DNA from: an uncultured Kiritimatiellota bacterium | GTDB lineage: Bacteria; Verrucomicrobiota; Kiritimatiellia; RFP12; DVOR01 | DNA: 48,260 nt | Direction: 5' to 3' | Assembly: GCA_944389945.1 (NCBI GenBank) | Contig: CALXOF010000016.1 | Location: 1-48,260 of the forward strand | Shown here: one piece after another, positions 7,901 to 14,766 of the stretch | Position numbering within the stretch: position 1 is the first letter of the stretch | Layout of the letters: every line of letters starts with the position of its first letter | Notes under the pieces: model-generated | What the model was told of the DNA's origin: nothing | Database searches by the model: none | What the model saw: only the letters and a program-made list of their open reading frames with translations | Made by a program: the position numbers and the translations under genes

Positions 7901-8123
7901 CGATGATACGATTGATCAAACCAATCTGATCCGCAAGCGATTTGTCCTTATCAGAAAGGTTTTCCAAGCCGCGTTGTACGAGACCGGCCACATACTGCGC
8001 CAGTACTTTCGGAGCCTCTGCCGGGTCAATCGCCGCAAAGTCCTTGCGCTCCTTCGGGAGCTCTGCGAGGGCTTGTGTCAACGCTTCGTTCAGCACCTGT
8101 TCGTATAATCCGGCTTTCAGCAT
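4932..8123 (-). CDS. PLD-like nuclease / SF2 helicase fusion (DUF3427-type)
   Basis: A 1063-residue protein. Residues about 130-270 form a phospholipase-D-like nuclease module (LHAKAYCF at 221-228, then YIGSSNLS). Residues 325-690 are a superfamily II helicase: Walker A ATGTGKT (352-358), DEFH box (448-451), LTATPERMDG (motif III), and EGVDIPEV with QQLGRGLR (motifs V-VI). The C-terminal 370 residues match the position of the DUF3427 region in such proteins. ATP-driven DNA translocation or unwinding with strand cleavage is expected; relatives are often found in accessory or defence regions, so a DNA-repair or anti-phage role is inference. The frame extends to 8300, but that part is low-complexity and overlaps the upstream gene; I start at ATG 8123, 34 bases after the carrier-protein stop. 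Confidence 0.85.
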   Translation of the reverse strand: MLKAGLYEQVLNEALTQALAELPKERKDFAAIDPAEAPKVLAQYVAGLVQRGLENLSDKDKSLADQIGLINRIIEQIGTSVGEAWLTKYEVAAQAQQLFAVLGEQSPLLALGRNAKDLPRPVTSLAQSSLFTGTPKEPQLASELKKEILSADRIDWLVSFVKWSGLRLLRDELTDFANRGGQLRVITTSYIGATDLKAVEWLSKLPHAQVKISYDTKLTRLHAKAYCFIRETGFSTAYIGSSNLSNPALSEGLEWNIKVTRQDQPDTMAKVEATFETYWNDSRFVAFDGTKKEERDRLDAALKLARGQLSKEDGANPYVLDIHPFAYQQEILDNLAAERAIHNRWKNLVVAATGTGKTVIAALDFRRFRRSRFGKTSRLLFVAHRKELLWQGLRTFRSVLKDPNFGDVMAGGKNPAQCDYLFVTVQTVNSRDLVEHLPANYYDYIVVDEFHHAAAETYQTLLAYFKPQILLGLTATPERMDGQSILKYFDNHTAAEIRLPEAIERGLLCPFQYFGVTDDSVDLRKVRWTRGRYDQNELSKAYTLDEQVAKGRATAIAHKLEEYSTDLADVKALGFCVSVEHAKFMAEQFKAMGIPAVALSSESSEEERHEVPRLLKEGKIKCIFVVDLYNEGVDIPEVNTVLFLRPTESLTVFLQQLGRGLRLCEGKECLTVLDFIGQANTHYNFESKFRALLRNTTQGIGAAIKTGFPNVPKGCSIQLERVAAKYVLENVRAAYENVKGLLTRIQDFEEESGQPLTLANFLNFYQLDPRTFYRHRHLPSLASARAKLQNLPSEVDPEFEDTMHKAFVRFSVTDSKDWIRFLLNILPRLRELDVMQLSLREQRMMQMFHITIWETGVQDWHDPVVREHLRQLAECETLRNELADLLRYRLDKIDFISEPLDIGVPDCPLELHCRYTRDQLFVALDHLNPGNIREGIKWLPEKQLDVFLVTLKKAEKDYSPSTLYQDYAINETLFHWQSQSTTSETSITGQRYIHHQEQGTRILFFARETKTDTINSQSAAAYICLGTAHYVKHEGSRPMSITWELDAPIPARFLKEARKLLAG

Positions 8124-8157
8124 GGCGGCTTGGGGTGCGCTTGTGCGCTTGGAGGGG

Positions 8158-8376
8158 TCAGGCGTGGGTGTGGGCGAGGAGGTCGGCGACGGTATGGAAG
8201 TCTTTGCAGGAGACGCCGGGGAGGAGCTTGTTGAAGCGGAAGCGGAGGAAAGCGAGGTAGGCCAAGAGGGCCATGGAATCCCACGTGAGCGGGGGTTCAA
8301 GCGGTGTCTCGGGGGTGAGGGGGACAGGCGCGGCGAGGATGTCGGCCAGTTCGGCGAGGATGTCGGTATCGTTCAT
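8158..8376 (-). CDS. Acyl carrier protein (second copy in operon)
   Basis: A 72-residue acidic helical protein with LTWDSMALLAYLAFL, where S34 in the DS(M/L) motif would carry the phosphopantetheine arm. Its ATG overlaps the ketosynthase stop as ATGA, implying translational coupling. It shares the LTPETPxE segment and the exact position of Ser34 with the other carrier protein at 9323-9547, so the two may be duplicates. Probably carries the intermediate made or used by the adjacent FabH-like enzyme. Confidence 0.8.
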   Translation of the reverse strand: MNDTDILAELADILAAPVPLTPETPLEPPLTWDSMALLAYLAFLRFRFNKLLPGVSCKDFHTVADLLAHTHA

Positions 8377-9326
8377 GTCAGGTAGTGGATAATGTTGAAA
8401 CGTGTGGAGGCGAAGTCTAAGGGCATTCGGGCGGAGACCCAAGTGAGGCCGCACCCATAGCCGGAGAGGATGGCTGTGCGCTTGCCGCGCCAGCCGCGGT
8501 TTTGGGCGAGGTCGCAGAGGAGAAGCGGGAGGCTGGCGGAGGAGGCGTTACCGTAGTCTGCGATGTTCATTGGTACCTGCTCGGGCGCGAAACCGCAGAG
8601 GCGGCCGATTTGCCGCATGATAAAGGCGTTGGACTGGTGGAGGAGGAGGCAGTCGACCTCGGGCGTGCGGAGAGAGAGAATCTGCTCCGGCACCTTGGAG
8701 ATGGTGAAATTGAAGACATCCGTGCCATTCATCCGGAAGGTGGCGTTGTGGGGTAGGGTGATGGCCGTGGAGCCGGCGGTGCCGTTCGCGAAAGCCCAGT
8801 CGCCGTCACCGCGCCCGATGAGCGCGGCGAAGCCCACATCGCTGAACATGAAGGCGGTGGCGTGATCGTCTTTATCGACGCGGTTGGAGAGGACGTCGCC
8901 GCCGCAGATGAGGACGTGTCGCACGGTGGGGTGGAGCATGAAGTGTGCGGCGGTTTGGAGGGCGACCATGAAGCCGGCACAACCGTGGTTGATGTCCAAC
9001 GCGATGACGTGCTCGCCCAGACCTAGGTCTCGTTGCAGGAGGCAGGACTCCGGGGGCGCGTCGAGGTGCGGCGTTTGCGTCACATGGAGGAGGACGTCTA
9101 TTTCCGCGCGATGCTCTTCCAAAAGCGGGGCGGCGGCCGCACGGACTAAGTCCGTTACTGTTATCCCATGGGGCGCGTGAAAGGTCCGTTGAATCCCAAC
9201 GACCTTGCTATAACGCTCGGCGATGTCCTTGCCGAAGCGCTCGGCGTAATCCTCGAGGGTCGTGCAATAATCCGGGAGCACACAGGAGACGGCCTCCAGG
9301 CGGAGGCCCTGGAAGGTCTGGTTCAT
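8373..9326 (-). CDS. 3-oxoacyl-ACP synthase III (FabH) family ketosynthase
   Basis: Thiolase-fold condensing enzyme of 317 residues with the full Cys-His-Asn triad of the KAS III family: DINHGCAGFM (C116), LLLHQSN (H230) and DYGNASSASLP (N260). It ends with the usual GYGCGLTWVSA strand. Primary fatty-acid FabH would normally sit beside plsX or fabD; here it is sandwiched between two carrier proteins and follows an FkbH-like gene, so it more probably acts in a dedicated pathway joining a carrier-bound acyl group to another acyl or sugar substrate. Both gene junctions are ATGA overlaps. Confidence 0.88.
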   Translation of the reverse strand: MNQTFQGLRLEAVSCVLPDYCTTLEDYAERFGKDIAERYSKVVGIQRTFHAPHGITVTDLVRAAAAPLLEEHRAEIDVLLHVTQTPHLDAPPESCLLQRDLGLGEHVIALDINHGCAGFMVALQTAAHFMLHPTVRHVLICGGDVLSNRVDKDDHATAFMFSDVGFAALIGRGDGDWAFANGTAGSTAITLPHNATFRMNGTDVFNFTISKVPEQILSLRTPEVDCLLLHQSNAFIMRQIGRLCGFAPEQVPMNIADYGNASSASLPLLLCDLAQNRGWRGKRTAILSGYGCGLTWVSARMPLDFASTRFNIIHYLT

Positions 9327-9547
9327 GGCTTGGCCTCCAACAGGGCGAGCAAGTCCCCGACGGTCTTCATGCCAATCATCTGTGCCGCAGTGAAGGTGAG
9401 GCCGAAATGGCGTTCGGCCTCCATTAGAATGGAGAGGTGGACGACGGAATCCCAGCCCGGCAACGTCTCGAAGGGTGTCTCCGGCGTGAGCGGCGGCACC
9501 TCGCGTCGCAGGATTTCGGCCAACATCTCACGGATCTCTTCCATCAT
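9323..9547 (-). CDS. Acyl carrier protein (first copy in operon)
   Basis: A 74-residue carrier protein with GWDSVVHLSILMEAE; S34 is the expected phosphopantetheine attachment site. The frame extends 13 residues upstream, but the ATG at 9547 overlaps the FkbH-like stop as ATGA, like the other junctions in this operon. In characterised FkbH systems the enzyme loads a glyceryl group onto just such a free-standing carrier protein, which makes this the likely partner of the gene immediately upstream. Confidence 0.85.
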   Translation of the reverse strand: MMEEIREMLAEILRREVPPLTPETPFETLPGWDSVVHLSILMEAERHFGLTFTAAQMIGMKTVGDLLALLEAKP

Positions 9548-10980
9548 GGCGTGGGCACCCCATAGTCTTTGTAGATGGTCGCGCACCGGCCATTGCGGTC
9601 GGTGGGGACGTAGTCACCGTGGAGCGTGGGGCACTGCGCGCGCAGATGGTCCAGAATCATCCGCTCCACACCGCGGTTGAGGGCGCGGCAACTGATAACC
9701 CAGGTCTCGATGAAGTCGCCTTCTAGTATCACGGCGGCGATGGCCCCGAGGTCCCCGAAACGGTCACGCAGACGGTAGACCCATCCGCGGCGGCCCGCCA
9801 GGTCGGCCTCGGTGTGGCGTGTCCCGCGCATGTTGAATTGATTGCATCGCTGGGTCAACTGCGCGGCACGGGCCAGGTTTTCCGGCCCCAAAGGCTCGGC
9901 GGACAATTCTTGGTTGAGCGAGGCGAGGTATGCTTCCGGCGAGAGGGTGGCGGCGGCCTCTGCGCGGGCGGCATTGTCACGCAGGCTTTGGGCGCGGAGG
10001 CGGTCGTCTGCGGTCAGTTGCGCGGCCTCGAAGAGATTTTGCCCGGCCAGGAACTCCACCCAACGGGCGGGGTCCGCCGGCATTTCCGGCACGGCGACCT
10101 CGGGGAGCGCTTCGCGGACTTGGGCACGTTGCTCGGGGCGGTCGTCCACGAAGACCAGTGCGTCCGTCCCGACATGAAGGCGCGCGGCGATGCGGCGGAG
10201 CATATCCGGCTTGGGGCCCCAATCGGCCTCGAAGGCCAAGAAGTCTTCCGGTGTCATCTCCATGTCGGACCGGTTGAAGGCGGCACGCGCCACATCTTGG
10301 TCATTGTGCGAGGCCACGGTCAGGAGAACACCCCGCGCGGCGAGGGCGCGGAGCCAGTCGCGGTAAGCGCGGCGCCCGGGGCCTTCTGGGGCGATGCCTT
10401 CCGGACCCACCTCGCTGACAATGCCGTCCCACAACGTTCCATCCAGGTCTGTTACCAAGACCTTGCGTACCTGTCCGGCGGCGGCGCGGAGCACGTCCGC
10501 CACTCGTGCGGCAAAAGCCTCCGCGCCCTCCGGCGTGAGCGCCAGCGAGGCTACTTCCCAGAGGCGCGGGTCGAAGGTCTTGTCGCGCCCCAGACGCGCC
10601 TGTACACCGTCAAGATCCACCAAAGAGAGGTTCACGTGGGTTTGGGCCAGTTGCACCAACCTTGCGTTCCACGCAAGGATTCGGGCGCGGAGGCTCGATG
10701 GCTCGCTGAGCGCCAAGCTTCCCATCGTACCGTCATCGCGCGTGACAAGGTTGGGCGCGATGAAACGAAACGGCAAGGCCAGGAGCGGTGTCACATCCGG
10801 GAATTGGGCGGCCTCGGCGCAGGCCCAGACGAGCACCCAGTCGGGTTTGTAAACCCTCAAGTCATCTTGGGCGGCAAGCGGCCAAGTAAAGGGCCAAGTC
10901 TTCACCTCGGCACCAGTGAGGCGCACCAGAGCCCGCTCCACGAAGGGTGTTGCGCTGTCCGCGAAGAGCGCGATTCTCAT
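9544..10980 (-). CDS. FkbH-like protein: HAD-IIIC phosphatase domain plus GNAT-like C-terminal domain
   Basis: A 478-residue protein. Residues about 172-300 form a HAD domain with KVLVTDLDGTLWDG (D178 nucleophile, D180), VASHNDQD and ALVFVDDRP (D279/D280). Residues about 345-475 look like a GNAT acyltransferase fold (AAQLTQRCNQFNMRGTR, then LGAIAAVILE). This two-domain arrangement is that of FkbH and the tetronate enzymes, which dephosphorylate 1,3-bisphosphoglycerate while loading a glyceryl unit on an ACP; family members in surface-polysaccharide loci may use other substrates. The N-terminal 170 residues are a separate domain also found in longer FkbH relatives. Start and stop both overlap neighbours as ATGA. 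Confidence 0.85.
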   Translation of the reverse strand: MRIALFADSATPFVERALVRLTGAEVKTWPFTWPLAAQDDLRVYKPDWVLVWACAEAAQFPDVTPLLALPFRFIAPNLVTRDDGTMGSLALSEPSSLRARILAWNARLVQLAQTHVNLSLVDLDGVQARLGRDKTFDPRLWEVASLALTPEGAEAFAARVADVLRAAAGQVRKVLVTDLDGTLWDGIVSEVGPEGIAPEGPGRRAYRDWLRALAARGVLLTVASHNDQDVARAAFNRSDMEMTPEDFLAFEADWGPKPDMLRRIAARLHVGTDALVFVDDRPEQRAQVREALPEVAVPEMPADPARWVEFLAGQNLFEAAQLTADDRLRAQSLRDNAARAEAAATLSPEAYLASLNQELSAEPLGPENLARAAQLTQRCNQFNMRGTRHTEADLAGRRGWVYRLRDRFGDLGAIAAVILEGDFIETWVISCRALNRGVERMILDHLRAQCPTLHGDYVPTDRNGRCATIYKDYGVPTP

Positions 10981-12122
10981 TGCGTCTCCTGGTCTAGGGC
11001 GAGGGCATAACAGGCGCGGAGGTTGTCTGTTGCATCGGCGATGGCGCGCTCGTCGGCGATGGTTTCGGCGGCGGCACAGGCATGGTCAACGCAGAGGCAC
11101 GGGGCACGCAGGTGGCGGAGAACGCCAAGGTCCAACGAACGCGCATCAGAATCGATGAGCATGGCGTTCGCCTCATTGAGCAGACCCTCGTAGGCAGGGC
11201 AACGGACGGCCAGGATGGCGCGGCGGGCAGCCATCGCGTCAAGCAATTCTGGCGGCGGCAGGGGGCCGTTGGCGGCGGGGAGGAAGACCAAGTCTGCCGG
11301 TGCGACGAAGGTCGAGAACTCGGCCGGGCTAACGATGGCGGGGCGAATGCCCGGCTGGGCATCGGCGGGGAGAGCCTCAGCGCAACGCTTGCGTAAGCGT
11401 TCGGCGGCGGCGGGCGTGCCTCCGGCGATGGAGATGCGGATGTTGGGGCGCTCAATCAAGCGCGGCAGGGCCTCCAGGAAGTCGGTCAGATCGGAGAGGT
11501 CTGGGGTCAAGGAGAAGGCCGTTAGCCGAAAAAGCTGAGAGGCGCCTTTGGGCCTGGCAGGGGGTGGCGAGAGCGGCTCGATGGTCGGCGCGGGAAGAGG
11601 CGGAATGACGGCAATCCGCCCCAAGAGTCCCGTCTCGCGCAGGCCGGCAGGATGGCAGGGATGGTCGGTGATAATCAACCCCACGGCACGGCGTGAGCGT
11701 TTGCTACGGGCGCGGGCCCATGCCGTCAAGTCGTGGCCGGAGGCCGTGCGCCACTCAAAGACCAACCGCACACCAAAGAGCCAGGCCAAGAGCGCCCCCA
11801 CACGCACGGCGCGGTCGGCACAGTGGACCGCGTCATACTGCTTGTGAAGCAAGAGGCGCGCCGCGGCAAGGGCCGTCACCACGGTGGCCCAACGGCGGCG
11901 CAGACCGGTGCCATAGGGCGGAAGCGAGCGCGCGAAGGGGACGGGTAACGTCCGATAGACATGGTTGGCCAACCCCTTGGGCCAGGCATCCCCTCGCGGC
12001 AGGGTGAGCACATCCACGTCAAGACCCGCGCGGCGCATGAGCGTGAGCATCTCAAAGGTGCGCCGGGCGTGCGGGCTTTCGGCCCGCAGGGCCTGGGTGT
12101 GGATGTAGAGGATGCGCGGCAT
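10977..12122 (-). CDS. Glycosyltransferase, GT4-like GT-B fold
   Basis: A 381-residue cytoplasmic protein with a GT-B outline: N-terminal ILYIHTQALRAESPHARRTFEML, a mid-domain with AVHCADRAVRVGALLAWLF, and a C-terminal half with FRLTAFSLTPDLSDLTDFLEALPRL and PPELLDAMAARRAILAV, which sits where GT4 enzymes bind the sugar nucleotide. The canonical E-x7-E motif is weak, so donor and acceptor cannot be predicted. It starts 3 bases after thrB and overlaps the FkbH-like gene by ATGA, suggesting that the carrier-protein product may be attached to a glycan or lipid. Confidence 0.7.
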   Translation of the reverse strand: MPRILYIHTQALRAESPHARRTFEMLTLMRRAGLDVDVLTLPRGDAWPKGLANHVYRTLPVPFARSLPPYGTGLRRRWATVVTALAAARLLLHKQYDAVHCADRAVRVGALLAWLFGVRLVFEWRTASGHDLTAWARARSKRSRRAVGLIITDHPCHPAGLRETGLLGRIAVIPPLPAPTIEPLSPPPARPKGASQLFRLTAFSLTPDLSDLTDFLEALPRLIERPNIRISIAGGTPAAAERLRKRCAEALPADAQPGIRPAIVSPAEFSTFVAPADLVFLPAANGPLPPPELLDAMAARRAILAVRCPAYEGLLNEANAMLIDSDARSLDLGVLRHLRAPCLCVDHACAAAETIADERAIADATDNLRACYALALDQETQ

Positions 12123-12125
12123 CGC

Positions 12126-13025
12126 TTAGAGCAAACGGAGTTGTGCGCCCTGGCGATGGACGTGCATCTTGCGCACGGTCCACTCCACGTCAAGGCCGGA
12201 GACATACTCGCGCAGACGCTTGCCCAGCGCGTCATCATCGTCAATCGCCACGGCCACGATGGTTGGGCCCGCGCCGGAGATATAGGCGGCCACGGCCTCC
12301 GTCTCGTCCGCCGCGAAACGCAGAACGTCCGCTCCTTGCGGGATGAGTTGCAGACGATACTCCTGGTGGATGCGATCCTTCATGCCCGCACGGATAAGCC
12401 GCGGATCGGCGCGCTCCAGACCTTCCAGTAGAATGGGCACGCGAGACAGGTTGTAGATGCAGTCCGTCAGAGAGTAGGTCTTAGGCAGGGCCGCGCGAGC
12501 GGCCTCCGTCGGTACGCGCACATCGGGCATCAGCGCATAGAAGCTCAGGCGGTCGCTGATGGGATAACGGTGCCAATAGACCAGACCATCCTCGACGACC
12601 GCCGCGACGAAACCGCCCAATGTGGCCGGTGCCACGTTGTCGGGGTGGCCTTCGATTTGGGTGGCCGTGCGCAGAATCTGCTCCGTGTCCATCGAGAGCC
12701 CGCCGAGTGTATTTGCCGCCATCACACCCGCCACCACGCAGGTGGAGCTAGAGCCGAGGCCGGAGCAGACCGGCAGGTCGGTGTCGAAGGCGATACGCAG
12801 GTTCGGGGCCAGGCGCCCATGTTGGGCTAGCACCTCGCGCAGGGTGGTATAAAGAAGGTTGTTCTCCGGCTCCGCGAACTCCGGCAGGCAGCCCTCGATG
12901 CGCAGACGCTCCGGGCAGTCCGTGTCGAAGACGAACCGGTTGTACATGTCAAAGGCCAGGCCCATCACGTCAAAGCCAGGGCCCACGTTGGCGCTCGTTG
13001 CCGGCACCGAAATCTTGAATCTCAT
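12126..13025 (-). CDS. thrB: Homoserine kinase
   Basis: GHMP-superfamily kinase phosphorylating homoserine to O-phosphohomoserine in threonine synthesis. The 299-residue product begins MRFKISVPATSANVGPGFDVMGLAF (family N-terminus) and has the ATP-binding loop PVCSGLGSSSTCVVAGVMAAN and the C-terminal AAYISGAGPTIVAVA. The start at 13025 has AGAGGAC upstream; an ATG at 13061 lies within the promoter. It heads the carrier-protein operon, although thrA and thrC are absent here, so the link to the downstream genes is unexplained. Confidence 0.93.
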   Translation of the reverse strand: MRFKISVPATSANVGPGFDVMGLAFDMYNRFVFDTDCPERLRIEGCLPEFAEPENNLLYTTLREVLAQHGRLAPNLRIAFDTDLPVCSGLGSSSTCVVAGVMAANTLGGLSMDTEQILRTATQIEGHPDNVAPATLGGFVAAVVEDGLVYWHRYPISDRLSFYALMPDVRVPTEAARAALPKTYSLTDCIYNLSRVPILLEGLERADPRLIRAGMKDRIHQEYRLQLIPQGADVLRFAADETEAVAAYISGAGPTIVAVAIDDDDALGKRLREYVSGLDVEWTVRKMHVHRQGAQLRLL

Positions 13026-13051
13026 TTGATGTCCTCTCGCATAACTGTCAT

Positions 13052-13057
13052 AGTATA
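13052..13057 (-). promoter_or_regulatory. Extended -10 promoter of the thrB operon
   Basis: On the minus strand TGCTATACT gives TATACT (13057 to 13052) with extended TG. The start would fall near 13045, leaving a leader of about 20 bases with a good ribosome site. No clear -35. Confidence 0.55.
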
Positions 13058-13162
13058 GCATACCCTTCCCATTTCCGCTCTTAGAAGGTTAAATCCGGCA
13101 ATAGGCGCTCATGGAATGGTGAGGTTTAGAGGTCGGATGGCCCATGTCAAACCTGCGATCAG

Positions 13163-13268
13163 GCCCCCTTAAGGGTTCAAGGTGAGACCCTATAGTGGTC
13201 GGAGGTCAACCACTATAGTGGTCGGAGGTCAACCCTTATAGGGGTCGATGAGCAACCCTTATAGGGGG
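13163..13268. repeat. Palindrome array 2
   Basis: Five units: CCCCTTAAGGGTT (13165-13176), then palindromes starting at 13187, 13209, 13232 and 13255. The linkers CAAGGTGAG, CGGAGGTCA (twice) and CGATGAGCA give a 22-23 bp period. The unit at 13209-13222 is the perfect ACCACTATAGTGGT. The array lies downstream of the amidase gene and about 105 bases upstream of the thrB promoter, in the same orientation as array 1. Confidence 0.85.
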
Positions 13269-13315
13269 CACAGAGAACCTTGCAGTGTGCGTGTGGGAGG
13301 CCGCAACAGTCGGGA

Positions 13316-14242
13316 TCAGCGGGTAAAAGCGTCGAGAACGCCGAGGGCGATGGCGAAGCCGAGATCTTGGCGGCCCTCCGGGGAGGCGAGGCGGGCGCGG
13401 TCTTCAGGGTTGGTGATGAAACCGGTCTCGACGAGGATGGCGGGCGCGGGGACTTCGCGGAGGACTTTGAAGTAGGCATGCTTGACGCCACGGTCTGCGG
13501 GGGTTCCGGGAAGGCGAAGGAGCGCGGCCTGCACGTGCAGGGCAAGGCGGGTGGATTGGGCAAGGTGAGGCTGGCCGGGGAGGACGGCGGGCCAGGAGGC
13601 GGCGCGGGAATTATCGGGGGTGCCATCGCAACCGGGCGCGGGAAGGGTGAAGACCTCAATGCCCTTGGCGCCGGGGTTGGCGGCGGCGTTGACGTGGATG
13701 CTGACGTAGGCGTTGGGTGGAGAGGCGGATGCTTGGTCAACGCGCGCCTGGAGGGAGGGGCCTTGGTTGGCGGTGCGGGTGAAGCGGACGTCGCACCCGG
13801 CAGCGCGGAGGAGCGCGGCGGTGTGGCGGGCGATGTCGTGAGCGATGGCGTGCTCTTGGTCTTTGCCGACGGAACACCCGATGTCTGCGCCGCCGTGGCC
13901 GGGGTCGAGGAGGATGACGGGGCGGGAGACGCGGGGGGCAGGCTGGAGAATGACGGCACGGAGGAGGTCGATGTCCGCGGCATCAAGGGTCTCTTCGCCG
14001 GCGGGGCGATGGAGGTGGTAGCGGACACCATCGATGGTGGCGGGGCGTGCGCCGATGGTGAAGGCGAAGGTGTGGCCATCGCCGGCGAGGGTGACGTGGC
14101 CTTCGTTGACGGAAAGGGTGGACTCCTCGGGGAGGCCGAGCGCCTCGGGCAGGGTCTCGTAAGGGGCGGGGGCGCAACCGACGATGAAGAGGAGGAGGGC
14201 AATGGCGGCAGCCGTGGCGAGGATGGCGAGGAAGGTTCTCAT
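13316..14242 (-). CDS. N-acetylmuramoyl-L-alanine amidase, lipoprotein
   Basis: Zinc peptidoglycan amidase (Amidase_3) cleaving the bond between N-acetylmuramate and the stem peptide, probably during cell separation. The 308-residue protein opens with a hydrophobic signal ending in the lipobox IVGC (C23), so it should be lipid-anchored. The catalytic domain occupies about 105-305: DPGHGGADIG (H116), E130, SIHVNAAAN (H183) and ILVETGFITNPED (catalytic Glu). A small N-terminal domain of about 80 residues could target it to the septum or wall. It starts 14 bases after ruvC and is the last gene of its run. Confidence 0.9.
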   Translation of the reverse strand: MRTFLAILATAAAIALLLFIVGCAPAPYETLPEALGLPEESTLSVNEGHVTLAGDGHTFAFTIGARPATIDGVRYHLHRPAGEETLDAADIDLLRAVILQPAPRVSRPVILLDPGHGGADIGCSVGKDQEHAIAHDIARHTAALLRAAGCDVRFTRTANQGPSLQARVDQASASPPNAYVSIHVNAAANPGAKGIEVFTLPAPGCDGTPDNSRAASWPAVLPGQPHLAQSTRLALHVQAALLRLPGTPADRGVKHAYFKVLREVPAPAILVETGFITNPEDRARLASPEGRQDLGFAIALGVLDAFTR

Positions 14243-14256
14243 GATGGGAAGCGGGG

Positions 14257-14766
14257 TCAGAGTGTTTTGGTTTGAGAGGGAAGGAGCGAGGTGGCGCGAT
14301 TGAGATGGGCGAGGGCAATGGCGAGGGCGTCTGCGGCATCGTTCTGGATGGGCGGGGGAAGGGCGAGGATGCGGGCAACCATGGCCTGAACCTGGGCTTT
14401 CTCTGCGGAACCGACGCCGGTGACGGCGCGCTTGACCTCCATGGGGGAATATTCGTGGACGGGGATGCCACGCTTGGCGCAGGCGGCGACAACGATGCCG
14501 CGGGCGTGGCAGAGAATCATGGCGGTGCGGGCGTTTTTGGCGTAGAAGACGCCTTCGAGGGCTGCTTCGGTGGGGGAGAAATCGTCCAAGACGCGGTTGA
14601 CGGCCTCATCGAGCTGGACGAGTGCGGCGGACATGGGGAGGCGTGCGGGGACGCGAACGGGAGCGTAATAGAGGGCGCGGCGGGCATTGCCCTCGGCCCG
14701 GACAACGCCGATGCCGGTGGAGCGGAGGGAGGTGTCGAACCCGATGGCAACGCGGGGCAGGTTCAT
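14257..14766 (-). CDS. ruvC: Holliday junction resolvase RuvC
   Basis: RNase-H-fold endonuclease that resolves Holliday junctions with RuvAB. The 169-residue product has the four acidic active-site residues: D11 (GFDTSLRSTG), E71 (ALEGVFYAKN), D143 and D146 (NDAADALAIA), plus the SPMEVKRAVTGVGSAEKAQV region that contacts DNA. The ATG at 14766 overlaps the upstream nuclease stop as ATGA. ruvA and ruvB are not in the window, which is unusual as they are commonly linked. Confidence 0.92.
   Translation of the reverse strand: MNLPRVAIGFDTSLRSTGIGVVRAEGNARRALYYAPVRVPARLPMSAALVQLDEAVNRVLDDFSPTEAALEGVFYAKNARTAMILCHARGIVVAACAKRGIPVHEYSPMEVKRAVTGVGSAEKAQVQAMVARILALPPPIQNDAADALAIALAHLNRATSLLPSQTKTL

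Noticed and set aside
8124..8300. N-terminal extension of the nuclease-helicase
   Set aside because: The extra 59 residues are Ser/Pro/Thr-only low complexity, antiparallel to codon bias of the carrier-protein gene they overlap, and not found in such helicases.
13280..14275. 331-codon Gly/Asp/Glu-rich frame on the plus strand
   Set aside because: Antisense shadow of the amidase gene, produced by GC-rich third positions; the amidase has clear catalytic motifs.
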